Shown here: in pieces, positions 1-5,725 of the stretch
Layout: the number at the start of each line of letters is the position of its first letter
Numbering within the stretch: the first letter of the stretch is position 1
Assembly: GCA_964544115.1 (NCBI GenBank)
Contig: CAZJBP010000042.1
Location: 1-23,018, forward strand
Reading direction: 5' to 3'
DNA: 23,018 nucleotides
Source: CAZJBP01 sp964544115
GTDB taxonomy: Bacteria > Verrucomicrobiota > Kiritimatiellia > UBA8416 > JADHWI01
Position numbers and translations under genes: made by a program
Notes under the pieces: generated by a model
Told to the model about the DNA's origin: nothing
Seen by the model: only the letters and a program-made list of their open reading frames with translations
Database searches by the model: none

Positions 1-103
1 CCGTCATGAGCCGTTGGAGATTCCGAGGACATAGAACTGCTCCGGTTTTCCGGGCGACCTCGCGCCGGGGCCCAGGATGCGTGTCGGTTTCTTGAGCGTT
101 CAC
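1..103 (-). CDS. Start of a small cassette-type ORF, cut by window edge
   Basis: A GTG at 103 opens a frame that stays open for 34 codons to the window edge. The peptide begins MNAQETDTHPGPRR and has no recognisable domain. The start sits 22 bases past a box that is nearly identical to the one placed 22 bases before the ATG of the next gene (start 547). That shared spacing is the main reason for proposing it. It would be the next cassette of the array. It is short and incomplete, so chance openness in GC-rich DNA remains possible. Confidence 0.3.
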   Translation of the reverse strand, partial: MNAQETDTHPGPRREVARKTGAVLCPRNLQRLMT

Positions 104-125
104 TCTTCTTTCGTGCGCCGACGTT
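104..125 (-). repeat. Leader repeat, copy 2 (cassette boundary box)
   Basis: On the minus strand this 22-base segment shares the core ACGTCGGCGCA and a following GAAA with the segment at 548-569. Both copies end directly at a start codon (GTG at 103, ATG at 547). It overlaps the stop codon of the 125-547 gene. Inference: it is the recombination-junction end of a cassette. Confidence 0.5.
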
Positions 126-150
126 CAGCGTTCAGGATCGGCGCGAAGCG
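111..150 (-). repeat. attC-like hairpin, weak (site E)
   Basis: GCGCCGA (115-121) pairs with TCGGCGC (138-144), and CTTCG-type flanks extend the stem with one bulged base. It covers the last codons of the 125-547 gene and the junction box. It is shorter and less convincing than the other inter-gene repeats, but it occupies the equivalent position. Confidence 0.3.
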
Positions 151-547
151 ACGTAGCCTGCGACGGCGTGTTCGGCTCCGTCTTCTGCCACAGTGATTCC
201 AACGCCTTCTTGTCTGCTTCACGGATTCTGTACAACGGTGTTGGCATCATGGCCACCATGGCAAACTCACCGGTTGTGGCGTCGTACAGCCAACATCCTG
301 ATTCAGCAACATCAAGGCTGTGTGTACAATAGTGAGGTTCGACCATCTCGCCTATCCTCTCGGATCGCCGCAGATAGCCAAGAAGCCTCGCGACCTTGAC
401 CGGGTCCTGAATAATGTGTTCCACAACGGCTGACGGATCCTGGACATCGGTCACAGTTACATGTTGCGCCCTTAGCGTGGGGCCAGTGCTTGCACAACCT
501 GCGCACAAGAGCGCTGAGACAACAGAGATGAGGAGCTGTGGTGTCAT
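125..547 (-). CDS. Putative lipoprotein, cassette-borne, unknown function
   Basis: 140 residues. The N-terminus (MTPQLLISVVSALLCAGC) is a lipoprotein signal with lipobox LCAGC, so the mature protein should be lipid-anchored at Cys18. The mature part is soluble, with a helical central stretch (about residues 40-65) and two further Cys around residues 74 and 85. I do not recognise a family. ATG at 547 is the natural start because the signal peptide begins there; no strong Shine-Dalgarno is visible. It is the most downstream complete gene of a minus-strand string of small genes separated by attC-like repeats, and it has no promoter of its own that I can see. Confidence 0.65.
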   Translation of the reverse strand: MTPQLLISVVSALLCAGCASTGPTLRAQHVTVTDVQDPSAVVEHIIQDPVKVARLLGYLRRSERIGEMVEPHYCTHSLDVAESGCWLYDATTGEFAMVAMMPTPLYRIREADKKALESLWQKTEPNTPSQATSLRADPER

Positions 548-569
548 AGTCTTTTCATGCGCCGACGTC
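548..569 (-). repeat. Leader repeat, copy 1 (cassette boundary box)
   Basis: This is the counterpart of 104-125. It carries the same ACGTCGGCGCA core and ends at the ATG of the 125-547 gene. It overlaps the 3' arm of the inverted repeat at 559-622. Confidence 0.5.
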
Positions 570-622
570 CCAAATCATCCTGAGCCGGGCTTCCCGGCGA
601 TAGGATGGATTTGGTTGTTCGC
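559..622 (-). repeat. attC-like imperfect inverted repeat (site D)
   Basis: Plus-strand pairs: CAAATC (571-576) with GATTTG (608-613), ATCC (577-580) with GGAT (603-606), and GCCGGG (584-589) with CCCGGC (593-598). There is a bulged G at 607 and a three-base internal loop. GTTCGC (617-622), read GCGAAC on the minus strand, marks the 5' outer box. The 3' outer box is degenerate (GACGTCGGCGC). The repeat covers the last codons of the 575-964 gene, as attC sites often do. Confidence 0.5.
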
Positions 623-964
623 AGCGTCTTCATTGCCTCTTCGCCCCCGCGCAAGCGTCAGCAATTTCACCGCACCGATTCCGAGCTGAAAGAACGCTCC
701 AACGAAGGCAAGCAGCACCCCGCAGGCAATGGCAACATTTCCGACGGTCGTGATCGGTCCCATGGCGAATGGCTCGCAGTAGATCTTTCCCTCGAGATGC
801 CCTCCCACCATCCCGATCCCGCATCCCAGCAGGAAGAGGGCAAGGCCTGTGGAAGACATCCAGAACAGATACCTTTCAGCCCGTGTCGCCCGCGGAGCAC
901 CGAGAATCACGCCCGACACCTGAATGGCGATGGGCAACGCAAGAATCAGGATCATCGTTATCAT
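575..964 (-). CDS. Small multi-pass membrane protein, cassette-borne
   Basis: 129 residues from ATG 964. The frame extends upstream to 1045, but that part lies inside an inverted repeat and has no hydrophobic segment. The protein has about three membrane segments: one at the very N-terminus (ITMILILALPIAIQV), one near residues 35-55, and one near residues 75-100. It ends in a polar tail that runs through the attC-like repeat at 559-622. I recognise no family and cannot assign a function. It follows the preceding gene after 77 bases occupied by another inverted repeat. No clear ribosome binding site precedes 964; ATG at 955 is an alternative. Confidence 0.6.
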   Translation of the reverse strand: MITMILILALPIAIQVSGVILGAPRATRAERYLFWMSSTGLALFLLGCGIGMVGGHLEGKIYCEPFAMGPITTVGNVAIACGVLLAFVGAFFQLGIGAVKLLTLARGRRGNEDAANNQIHPIAGKPGSG

Positions 965-972
965 ATGCTGTC

Positions 973-1042
973 TGCGAACGCCACGGCTGTGGGTGCGAGG
1001 CCCGCCGCAGTCCGGAGCCACCCACGAGCCGATGGTTCGGCT
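973..1042 (-). repeat. attC-like imperfect inverted repeat (site C)
   Basis: CGGCTGTGGGTG (984-995) pairs with CACCCACGAGCCG (1019-1031) with a single bulged base. The outer boxes read, on the minus strand, GCCGAAC at the 5' end and GTTCGC at the 3' end. The site starts at the stop codon of the 1042-1371 gene and ends 9 bases before the next ATG (964). Long imperfect stem, extrahelical base and inverted AAC/GTT boxes are the features of integron attC sites. Confidence 0.6.
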
Positions 1043-1371
1043 CATTGTTTCTTCTGGTATTCCATAAACGCTTCGGGAAGGCGGTAGGTCTTTCCCTTTT
1101 CAAGTGTCGGGAGAAACCGCACGACTTCTGACGGCGCAGCGGGACTTCCAATATAGAACGTTCGGCCATCTTCGGATCTAAACTCGGCATTGCAGGGCGC
1201 TATTGCCACGACTGTGGCACTGCGTGAAGGCATGGCCAGAATCTGAGCGACGTATTCATAGTGTTCTGCGTCAGAGCGCAGCGACGTCACAGGTGTTGTC
1301 TTGCAGCCAACAAGGCAATTGACGGCGACAACCAAGACAACGCCGATAGTGCAAACAGTTTTCATTTTCAT
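1042..1371 (-). CDS. Putative small lipoprotein, cassette-borne
   Basis: 109 residues from ATG 1371. The open frame extends to 1467, but the extra codons lie in an inverted repeat, and the signal peptide begins at MKMKTVC. A lipobox is visible (CLVGC, lipidated Cys at residue 23). The mature part is about 87 residues with the motif FRSEDGRTFYIGSP and no recognised domain. A purine-rich AAGAAGAGAG precedes the ATG. It lies in the minus-strand string of small genes, flanked by attC-like repeats on both sides. Export to the periplasm or outer membrane is inferred from the lipobox; function is unknown. Confidence 0.65.
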   Translation of the reverse strand: MKMKTVCTIGVVLVVAVNCLVGCKTTPVTSLRSDAEHYEYVAQILAMPSRSATVVAIAPCNAEFRSEDGRTFYIGSPAAPSEVVRFLPTLEKGKTYRLPEAFMEYQKKQ

Positions 1372-1382
1372 CTCTCTTCTTT

Positions 1383-1453
1383 GGCCGAACGTCCGGCGTG
1401 TGCGACGGCCTGGAGCGCAGCGGAAGGCCGTACGCACCACGCCGTGGTTCGCC
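1383..1453 (-). repeat. attC-like imperfect inverted repeat (site B), the best example
   Basis: Arm 1394-1410 (CGGCGTGTGCGACGGCC) pairs over 17 bp with arm 1426-1444, which carries two extra bulged bases (A at 1432, C at 1437). The loop is 15 nt. Minus-strand outer boxes are GGCGAAC (5') and GTTCGGC (3'). The next start codon lies 12 bases past the 3' box. Bulged bases confined to one arm are characteristic of folded attC sites (established knowledge). Confidence 0.65.
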
Positions 1454-1472
1454 AGTTCCCTATTCATTTCCC

Positions 1473-1796
1473 TCAGCGGAAGATCAACGACGCAATTCGC
1501 ACAAGCGCCACGAGAAGAATCACAGCAAGCGCCACGACGATAAAGACCTTTCGTTCACGGGAGAGCGGTGCGTCAGGCAGGGCGCTGCAAATCGGCCCAA
1601 GCACCTTTCTTGCGCGTGGGGCATCATTTGCACTTGTCCAAATGCTGTGCTCTGTGCGTGGAAGACCGCGCCACCAGGCGCTTGCCGTTGTGATTTGACA
1701 AGCAATGCCTTCACCCTTCAATCGAGCGATGACCTCCGGCAGAGATTCATTGCCGTCCACACGGCAGGCAAGCCTGTTGAATCGCTTTTCTGTCAT
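1473..1796 (-). CDS. Small tail-anchored protein, possibly DUF2007-like
   Basis: 107 residues. ATG 1796 is preceded by GAGG at good spacing. Residues 1-70 are soluble; the pattern of a leading helix with LKGEGIACQI, then an IWTSANDAPRARKVL-like strand and helix, resembles the DUF2007 (putative signal transducing) fold, though I am not certain. Residues 84-103 (VFIVVALAVILLVALVRIAS) form one C-terminal membrane segment, so the soluble domain should face the cytoplasm. It sits between attC-like repeats at 1383-1453 and 1809-1872. The fold call is inference; the tail anchor is seen directly. Confidence 0.6.
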   Translation of the reverse strand: MTEKRFNRLACRVDGNESLPEVIARLKGEGIACQITTASAWWRGLPRTEHSIWTSANDAPRARKVLGPICSALPDAPLSRERKVFIVVALAVILLVALVRIASLIFR

Positions 1797-1808
1797 GCCA
1801 TCCTCATT

Positions 1809-1872
1809 GGCGAACGCCGACAGTCAGGTTCCGGGCGGAACGCGAGGTAACCTGGACTTTCTGGTTGGGGCC
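1809..1872 (-). repeat. attC-like imperfect inverted repeat (site A)
   Basis: AGTCAGGTTCC (1822-1832) pairs with GGTAACCTGGACT (1846-1858), which has two bulged bases (T, G); loop about 13 nt. Minus-strand outer boxes are CCCCAAC (5') and GTTCGCC (3'). It lies between the stop at 1877 and the ATG at 1796. Confidence 0.55.
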
Positions 1873-1876
1873 TCCA

Positions 1877-2224
1877 TCATTGTGTCTTCTGAATCAGATT
1901 TCCGATCAGCGCAATCAGAATGCAACCGGCAAAGAAAGCGACGGTTGCGATGAGAAACCAGCGTGGCATCATGGTTCGGCCACCGAGTGGCAATGGACGG
2001 CGAATGAGCCGGACCGCAAACCAGGAGAGAGCAAAGGAGAAGTACCCAAGGATAACCCCTCCGATCCACACGGGCTTGCCGTTGTGATACAGGGTGTGTT
2101 CAGCGATCAATCCCCAAACGAGAACAACGGTCAGGCACCAGCCGACCAGCGCGCCGATGACGCATGCAACGGTGCTGAATTGCTTGGCCGTCCTGCTGAC
2201 GAGTTGAGTCGGTTCCATCATCAT
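1877..2224 (-). CDS. Small multi-pass membrane protein, first cassette
   Basis: 115 residues from ATG 2224; two further ATG codons follow directly, and a TTG at 2239 would add five residues. Three membrane segments are visible: about residues 17-40 (VACVIGALVGWCLTVVLVWG), 51-70 (WIGGVILGYFSFALSWFAVR) and 88-108 (FLIATVAFFAGCILIALIGN). I recognise no family. It is the most upstream gene of the string, about 100 bases after a promoter-like element and just past a junction resembling the integron attI crossover, so it would be the first and best-transcribed cassette. That role is inference. Confidence 0.6.
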   Translation of the reverse strand: MMMEPTQLVSRTAKQFSTVACVIGALVGWCLTVVLVWGLIAEHTLYHNGKPVWIGGVILGYFSFALSWFAVRLIRRPLPLGGRTMMPRWFLIATVAFFAGCILIALIGNLIQKTQ

Positions 2225-2232
2225 CTTTCCAT

Positions 2233-2249
2233 GCCCCAACGTTGTTTAG
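2233..2249 (-). other. attI-like crossover junction
   Basis: On the minus strand this reads CTAAACAACGTTGGGGC. It resembles the class 1 integron attI end (CTAAAACAAAGTTRRRY, from memory). Unlike the downstream sites it is not part of a long stem, as expected for attI rather than attC. It lies immediately before the first small gene. No integrase gene adjoins it. Confidence 0.35.
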
Positions 2250-2327
2250 CTGGAATTCCACATTTTGCGGGTTGGCCGGCCATTTCAGCCGCAAAAGCAC
2301 CCGCGGCGCTTCTTTACTATGACGGGG

Positions 2328-2355
2328 AGGGTAACAGAGAAAGCAGCGGTGTCAA
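2328..2355 (-). promoter_or_regulatory. Candidate sigma70 promoter for the cassette array (Pc-like)
   Basis: Minus strand TTGACA (2350-2355), 16-base spacer, TACCCT (2328-2333). The -35 is a perfect consensus and the -10 is fair. Transcription would run into the array about 100 bases ahead of the first ORF, the position expected for an integron cassette promoter. Confidence 0.45.
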
Positions 2356-2464
2356 GCTGTGGGCCGGCGCGGATCGGACTGGAGGAGAAGAAGATGCAGC
2401 GCGGGGGACGTGTGAGGACGGCACTTCGATACTCGTGGCGGCGGCGGATCGGTGGGGCGCGGCG

Positions 2465-2604
2465 ATTCCGACTAACGTTGGATTAGCGGCGTTAGGGGGC
2501 GTTCCGACTAACGCGGGGGCTTCAGGGAAGAAACGGTCGAAAAAAGAGGCCCCGGATTCGTGGTTTGGCCGGTATTAGGACGTTAGTCGGAATTCCGGCT
2601 AATC
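2465..2604. repeat. Inverted-repeat cluster of CTAACG/CGTTAG motifs
   Basis: ATTCCGACTAACGT (2465-2478) is repeated in perfect inversion at 2580-2593. A third copy of its core, TTCCGACTAACG, lies at 2502-2513 and pairs with CGTTAG at 2490-2495 to make a short hairpin. Related ATTAG and CTAAT pieces lie at 2482 and 2600. The outer arms bound a 129-bp segment. It could be a small non-autonomous element, a recombinase binding array, or a protein operator. Confidence 0.5.
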
Positions 2605-2686
2605 ATGGATGAGAGTGTAAGGTGTTTACAGAGCATGAGTTAGCCGTCTTTAGTAGGAGCGTGGAGGTCTGAAAGCTGAGCGAGTC

Positions 2687-2717
2687 TTGACGCCACCGGC
2701 GGATGGCATGGTACGAT
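2687..2717 (+). promoter_or_regulatory. Candidate promoter for the DUF4412-like gene
   Basis: TTGACG (2687-2692), 19-base spacer, TACGAT (2712-2717), with TG one base before the -10 hexamer (extended -10). The spacer is long, so this is tentative. The gene starts 36 bases further on. Confidence 0.35.
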
Positions 2718-2753
2718 ACAGCCGTACATCGCCTGAGAGAGGATAGCTCCGGA

Positions 2754-3449
2754 ATGAATGCACGCCATCTGACGTCGATGCTGATGTTCGCGCTGCTTGC
2801 GACTGGCGCCAGCGCGGAGGATCCGGTTCTTTCCGAGTTCCAGGCGGACCAGGTGTGCCGGTTTCCGAATGGCAAGACGCAGCTCGTGTACCGGGTGATG
2901 GCGGCACCGGACAAGGTCCGCCTCGAGCACAAGGGCAAGCACCCGGATCTGGTCACCCTCCAGCGGCGCGACCTGGGTGTCGTCTGGACGCTCGTCCCCT
3001 CCACTCACCGGTACACGGAGGAGAAGTTGTCCGCGGACGGCTTCGCGTCCGCCCTGCGCATCGCCGGCCCCGTCGTCGCGGACGAGACGCTCGACGCGGA
3101 AATGATCAACGGAATGGCCTGCGAGAAGCACCGGATCGAGGTGCCCACCGTCAGCCAGGGGAAGACCGGCACCGCGGAGGCCGTCGTATGGACATGCCCC
3201 CAGCTCCCCTACCCCGTCAGGATCCAGAGGCCGGACGGAAACGTGTCCGAGCTTCTGAACATCATCGGCGGGTCGCAGCCGGAGGGCGTGTTCGAGGTGC
3301 CGGAGGATTACGTCAAGGTCGACGGCATTATGGCGGCGCTGTCGGCGCCGCCCGTGGCGCCCACTAACGCGATGCCACCTGACCCGAAGGGGCAGCGGCC
3401 GGCCTCCTTCAACGTCAAGTCGTACAAGTGGAAATTCGGCGTGCGCTGA
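2754..3449 (+). CDS. Secreted DUF4412-like (LolA-fold-like) protein
   Basis: 231 residues from ATG 2754; the frame opens at 2703, but the signal peptide begins MNARHLTSMLMFALLATGASA, with predicted cleavage after ASA. A GAGAGGAT box lies upstream. The mature part shows alternating strands, an NGMACEKHRIEV motif, then VVWTCPQLPYPVRIQ and FEVPEDYVKVD near the C-terminus. This order (NG-x-KY/H, WT/WVA-x-PVR, F-x-P-x-Y) matches DUF4412 proteins, a periplasmic family whose function is not established. The family call is from memory of the motif. It is single, with its own promoter candidate, and converges on the DUF1638 gene 14 bases away. The last 35 residues are Pro-rich and basic. Confidence 0.7.
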   Translation: MNARHLTSMLMFALLATGASAEDPVLSEFQADQVCRFPNGKTQLVYRVMAAPDKVRLEHKGKHPDLVTLQRRDLGVVWTLVPSTHRYTEEKLSADGFASALRIAGPVVADETLDAEMINGMACEKHRIEVPTVSQGKTGTAEAVVWTCPQLPYPVRIQRPDGNVSELLNIIGGSQPEGVFEVPEDYVKVDGIMAALSAPPVAPTNAMPPDPKGQRPASFNVKSYKWKFGVR

Positions 3450-3463
3450 GCGGGCGCCGGCCC

Positions 3464-4210
3464 TCAGGCCGTCGGCTCGGACGCGAGCCGAATGATGTCG
3501 TCGCGGTACGAGGCGCAGATTGACGCCCCCGGGGGCACGACGAGGAAGTCATCGCCCCAGGGCCCCTCGATCAGCCGCCGCAGCCAGTCGACCGAGCCTT
3601 GGAGCTCTTCGTACACCCACCCCTTTTCCAAGGCATCTTCGCGGGCCTTCGCGGCATCAATGTCGTCCCGGGGCAGCCCCATGCGGATGTAGGTCATGCG
3701 GCTGTAGTGCGGCACGGAGTCGCCCATGGTCTCCATGATGTAGCGGGCATTGTCCTCGCCGTACTTCTCGACCAGCTCCTCATACTGGAGGAACAACCCC
3801 AGCTTCTGCGGCACCGTTTCCTCGCCGGCGCCCTCCGTGTCGTTGCGCTCGGTCCACCCGCTGGTGCGGTAGTACGTTCCCGGGTGCGCGTCGAAGTAGC
3901 GCCGGTAGAGGGCGCTGCCGCCCATGAAGACGGCGATGCAGTCGTGCGACCTCGGGATGACCAGCGGCGTATGGCGGGCCCGCAGCCCCACGATCCCGTT
4001 GTTGCACAGGCCGTAGCCCAGCAGAATCGCCTCGTAGCGGCCCTCCGGCACCTGGTCCACGATGGCCTGCAGCCGCGGCATCATCCGGTCGGCGCCGAGG
4101 TCGTGAAGCCCCTTGGGCAGGAATTCCACGTCGCAGACCACCGGGGTCTCCACCACCACCCGGCAGATCTCTCGAAAGAAGATCTCACACGAAATCAGTT
4201 TGCGTCTCAT
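3464..4210 (-). CDS. DUF1638 domain-containing protein
   Basis: 248 residues from ATG 4210, preceded by GAGGGAAGAG. The long upstream extension of this frame lies inside the PfkB gene and is not real. Typical DUF1638 features are present: SCEIFFREI at the N-terminus, LPKGLHD, LLGYGLCNNGIVGL (about residues 63-76) and PRSHDCIAVFMG (86-97). Cys at 8, 69 and 91 could bind a metal or cofactor. DUF1638 has no firm function; members often occur near corrinoid-dependent methyltransferases (established association, as I recall), but none is in this window. It is the last gene of the long minus-strand run, 11 bases after the PfkB kinase, suggesting co-expression with it. Confidence 0.8.
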   Translation of the reverse strand: MRRKLISCEIFFREICRVVVETPVVCDVEFLPKGLHDLGADRMMPRLQAIVDQVPEGRYEAILLGYGLCNNGIVGLRARHTPLVIPRSHDCIAVFMGGSALYRRYFDAHPGTYYRTSGWTERNDTEGAGEETVPQKLGLFLQYEELVEKYGEDNARYIMETMGDSVPHYSRMTYIRMGLPRDDIDAAKAREDALEKGWVYEELQGSVDWLRRLIEGPWGDDFLVVPPGASICASYRDDIIRLASEPTA

Positions 4211-4221
4211 GACTCTTCCCT

Positions 4222-5157
4222 CTATGCGACCTTCGTCATGCGGCGCAGGACCGACATCCGGCTCTCCACGTCGGCCAGGCTCACCTGGGCGAGACGGTCC
4301 AGGCTGAACGCCTCCACGGTGAACGAGGCCACCACGGACCCGTACAGCAGCGCCTCGCGCACCCGCGCCTCGGTGATCGTCCGGGCACAGGCCAGCCGCC
4401 CGAGGAATGCGCCTGCGAACGAGTCGCCCGCGCCGGTCGGGTCGTGCACGACCTCCACCGGGAACGCCGGCACGAGGAAGATGCCCTCCTTCGAAAACAG
4501 CATCGCGCCGTGCTCCCCCTTCTTGATGACGACGTACGACGGCCCCATCTGCAGGAGGGCGCGCGCGCAATCCCGGAGGTTGTAGACGCCCGTCAGCAGG
4601 CGCGCCTCCCCGTCGTTGAGCATGAGCATGTCGACCCGCCGGATCACTCCCAGCAGCGGCTCGCGTGCGATCCGGATCCACAGGTCCATCGTGTCCGCCA
4701 CCACAAACCTGGGCGACCGGGCCCCGTCCAGCACATGCGCCTGCAGCTCCGGCGAAATGTTGCCCAGCAGGATGTGCCTGGCGCCGCGGTAGGGCGACGG
4801 CAGCTCGGGCCGGAAGGTCTCGAACACATTGAGCTCGGTCCGACGCGTCGTGCGGTTGATCATGTCCTCGTCGTAGACGCCCGACCAGCGGAAGGTCTTG
4901 CCCTCGCGGAATTCGAGGCCGGCGGTGTCGACCCCAAGGCGCCCATACAGGTCTCTGTAGGGCTGAGGAAAATCCGTCCCCACAATCCCGACCATCCCGG
5001 TCGGCGAGAACAGCGCGGACGCCGCGCACGCATAGCTCACCGACCCGCCCAGCAGTTCGGTGCGCGCGGCAAAGCGCGTTTCGACGTCATCCAGCCCGAT
5101 CGACCCCACCACCACCACCTTCACGCGGCGTCCGCCGCCGTCACTTGCCTTCTTCAT
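4222..5157 (-). CDS. PfkB-family (ribokinase-like) carbohydrate or nucleoside kinase
   Basis: 311 residues. Start chosen at ATG 5157, with GGGAAGG upstream; an in-frame start at 5196 would overlap the previous gene's end. The ribokinase fold is clear: GGSVSYACAAS (37-47, substrate-side glycines), MVGIVGTDFP, then NDGEARLLTG (181-190), IKKGEHGAMLF and the signature DPTGAGDSFAGAFLGRLA (239-256), with catalytic Asp245 and the anion-hole GAG. It phosphorylates a hydroxyl of a small substrate using ATP; the substrate cannot be told from sequence. It is followed at 11 bases by the DUF1638 gene and preceded by the AmaP-like gene at 43 bases. Confidence 0.85.
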   Translation of the reverse strand: MKKASDGGGRRVKVVVVGSIGLDDVETRFAARTELLGGSVSYACAASALFSPTGMVGIVGTDFPQPYRDLYGRLGVDTAGLEFREGKTFRWSGVYDEDMINRTTRRTELNVFETFRPELPSPYRGARHILLGNISPELQAHVLDGARSPRFVVADTMDLWIRIAREPLLGVIRRVDMLMLNDGEARLLTGVYNLRDCARALLQMGPSYVVIKKGEHGAMLFSKEGIFLVPAFPVEVVHDPTGAGDSFAGAFLGRLACARTITEARVREALLYGSVVASFTVEAFSLDRLAQVSLADVESRMSVLRRMTKVA

Positions 5158-5200
5158 ATGCACCTTCCCAAACAGGCGCGCCCGCCGCGCCGCCACTCAT

Positions 5201-5725
5201 TCAGGCCGCGGCGCCGTCCGCGACAATCTCGTGCACAGCCACTTCCACATGGCGGACCTCGTTGACGCCGAGGCCCTCGGCCAGCACCACGCGCACGCGC
5301 GCCTGGATGCTGCGGCACAGCTCGTGCACCTTCACGCCGGACTTCACGCGCAGGCGCAGGCGCAGGTCCACGCCCTCGCGGCACGGGGACACGTCGACCT
5401 TCATCCGCCGCACGTCGGGAAACTCGGAGGCCACGCGCTGCACGTAGTCCGCAATCGCGCCGGTGCGGATGCTGACCGGCCCGCCGACCCCCGCCAGGGA
5501 AATCATCCGGTCGGAGCGCCCGGACAGGCCGCCGTAGACGATCGGGATCGCGGCCGCCACCACGCAGGCCAGGCCGGCCAGCCCGCCGGCGACCCGGTTG
5601 GCGCGGACCCACATCGCAACGCCGTCCCAGGCCGTCTCCCACATGGCCGACACGAGCAGAAAGAAACCGACCGCCAGCAGCGCCGCCAGGCCCGCGAAGC
5701 GCAGAATGGTCGTGGTCGTCGTCAT
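5201..5725 (-). CDS. AmaP-like alkaline shock membrane anchor protein (Asp23/Gls24-related)
   Basis: 174 residues. Two N-terminal membrane segments (about 7-28 and 46-66) are followed by a cytoplasmic Asp23-like region, about 80-165, with VSIRTGAIADYVQRVASEFPDVRRMKVDV, split here by the usual VSPCREGVDLRLRLRVKSG and ending in VRHVEVAVHEIV. This layout is that of AmaP, which tethers Asp23-family proteins to the membrane in Gram-positives. The start at 5725 overlaps the aroQ stop by four bases (ATGA), so translation is probably coupled. No separate Asp23 gene is present in the window. Confidence 0.7.
   Translation of the reverse strand: MTTTTTILRFAGLAALLAVGFFLLVSAMWETAWDGVAMWVRANRVAGGLAGLACVVAAAIPIVYGGLSGRSDRMISLAGVGGPVSIRTGAIADYVQRVASEFPDVRRMKVDVSPCREGVDLRLRLRVKSGVKVHELCRSIQARVRVVLAEGLGVNEVRHVEVAVHEIVADGAAA

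Larger units (their letters stand above)
104..2249 (-). mobile_element. Integron-like gene cassette array without visible integrase
   Basis: Five complete small ORFs lie in one orientation, each tightly followed by an imperfect inverted repeat with bulged bases and AAC/GTT outer boxes (sites at 559, 973, 1383, 1809; weaker at 111). Starts fall 9-22 bases past each site. Products are exported or membrane proteins of unknown function, common among environmental cassettes. Base composition is less GC-rich than the rest. An attI-like junction and a promoter lie at the upstream end, yet 2250-2753 contains no tyrosine-recombinase ORF. It could be a cassette array lacking integrase (CALIN) or a fragment of a larger integron. 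Confidence 0.5.
2250..2753. other. Intergenic stretch without a convincing gene
   Basis: About 500 bases lie between the first small gene and the DUF4412-like gene. They hold the minus-strand promoter at 2328, the inverted-repeat cluster at 2465-2604 and a plus-strand promoter candidate at 2687. A 30-codon Arg-rich ORF with a purine-rich leader begins at 2394 on the plus strand, but nothing supports it as a gene. No integrase or transposase remnant was recognised. Confidence 0.6.

Noticed and set aside
2394..2486. 30-codon Arg-rich ORF with a purine-rich leader
   Set aside because: It is too short, has no domain, and ends inside the inverted-repeat cluster; nothing beyond the leader supports translation.
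1865..2578. A 237-codon plus-strand frame over the first cassette and the intergenic region
   Set aside because: It runs antisense to a membrane-protein gene and through the inverted-repeat cluster; low-complexity polar composition and no ribosome site.
3447..3470. Possible bidirectional terminator between the DUF4412-like and DUF1638 genes
   Set aside because: Only a four-base GGGC/GCCC stem is visible, and there is no T-tract on either side.
4211..5029. Long N-terminal extension of the DUF1638 frame
   Set aside because: It lies in another frame inside the PfkB gene; the DUF1638 domain begins at ATG 4210, which has its own ribosome site.
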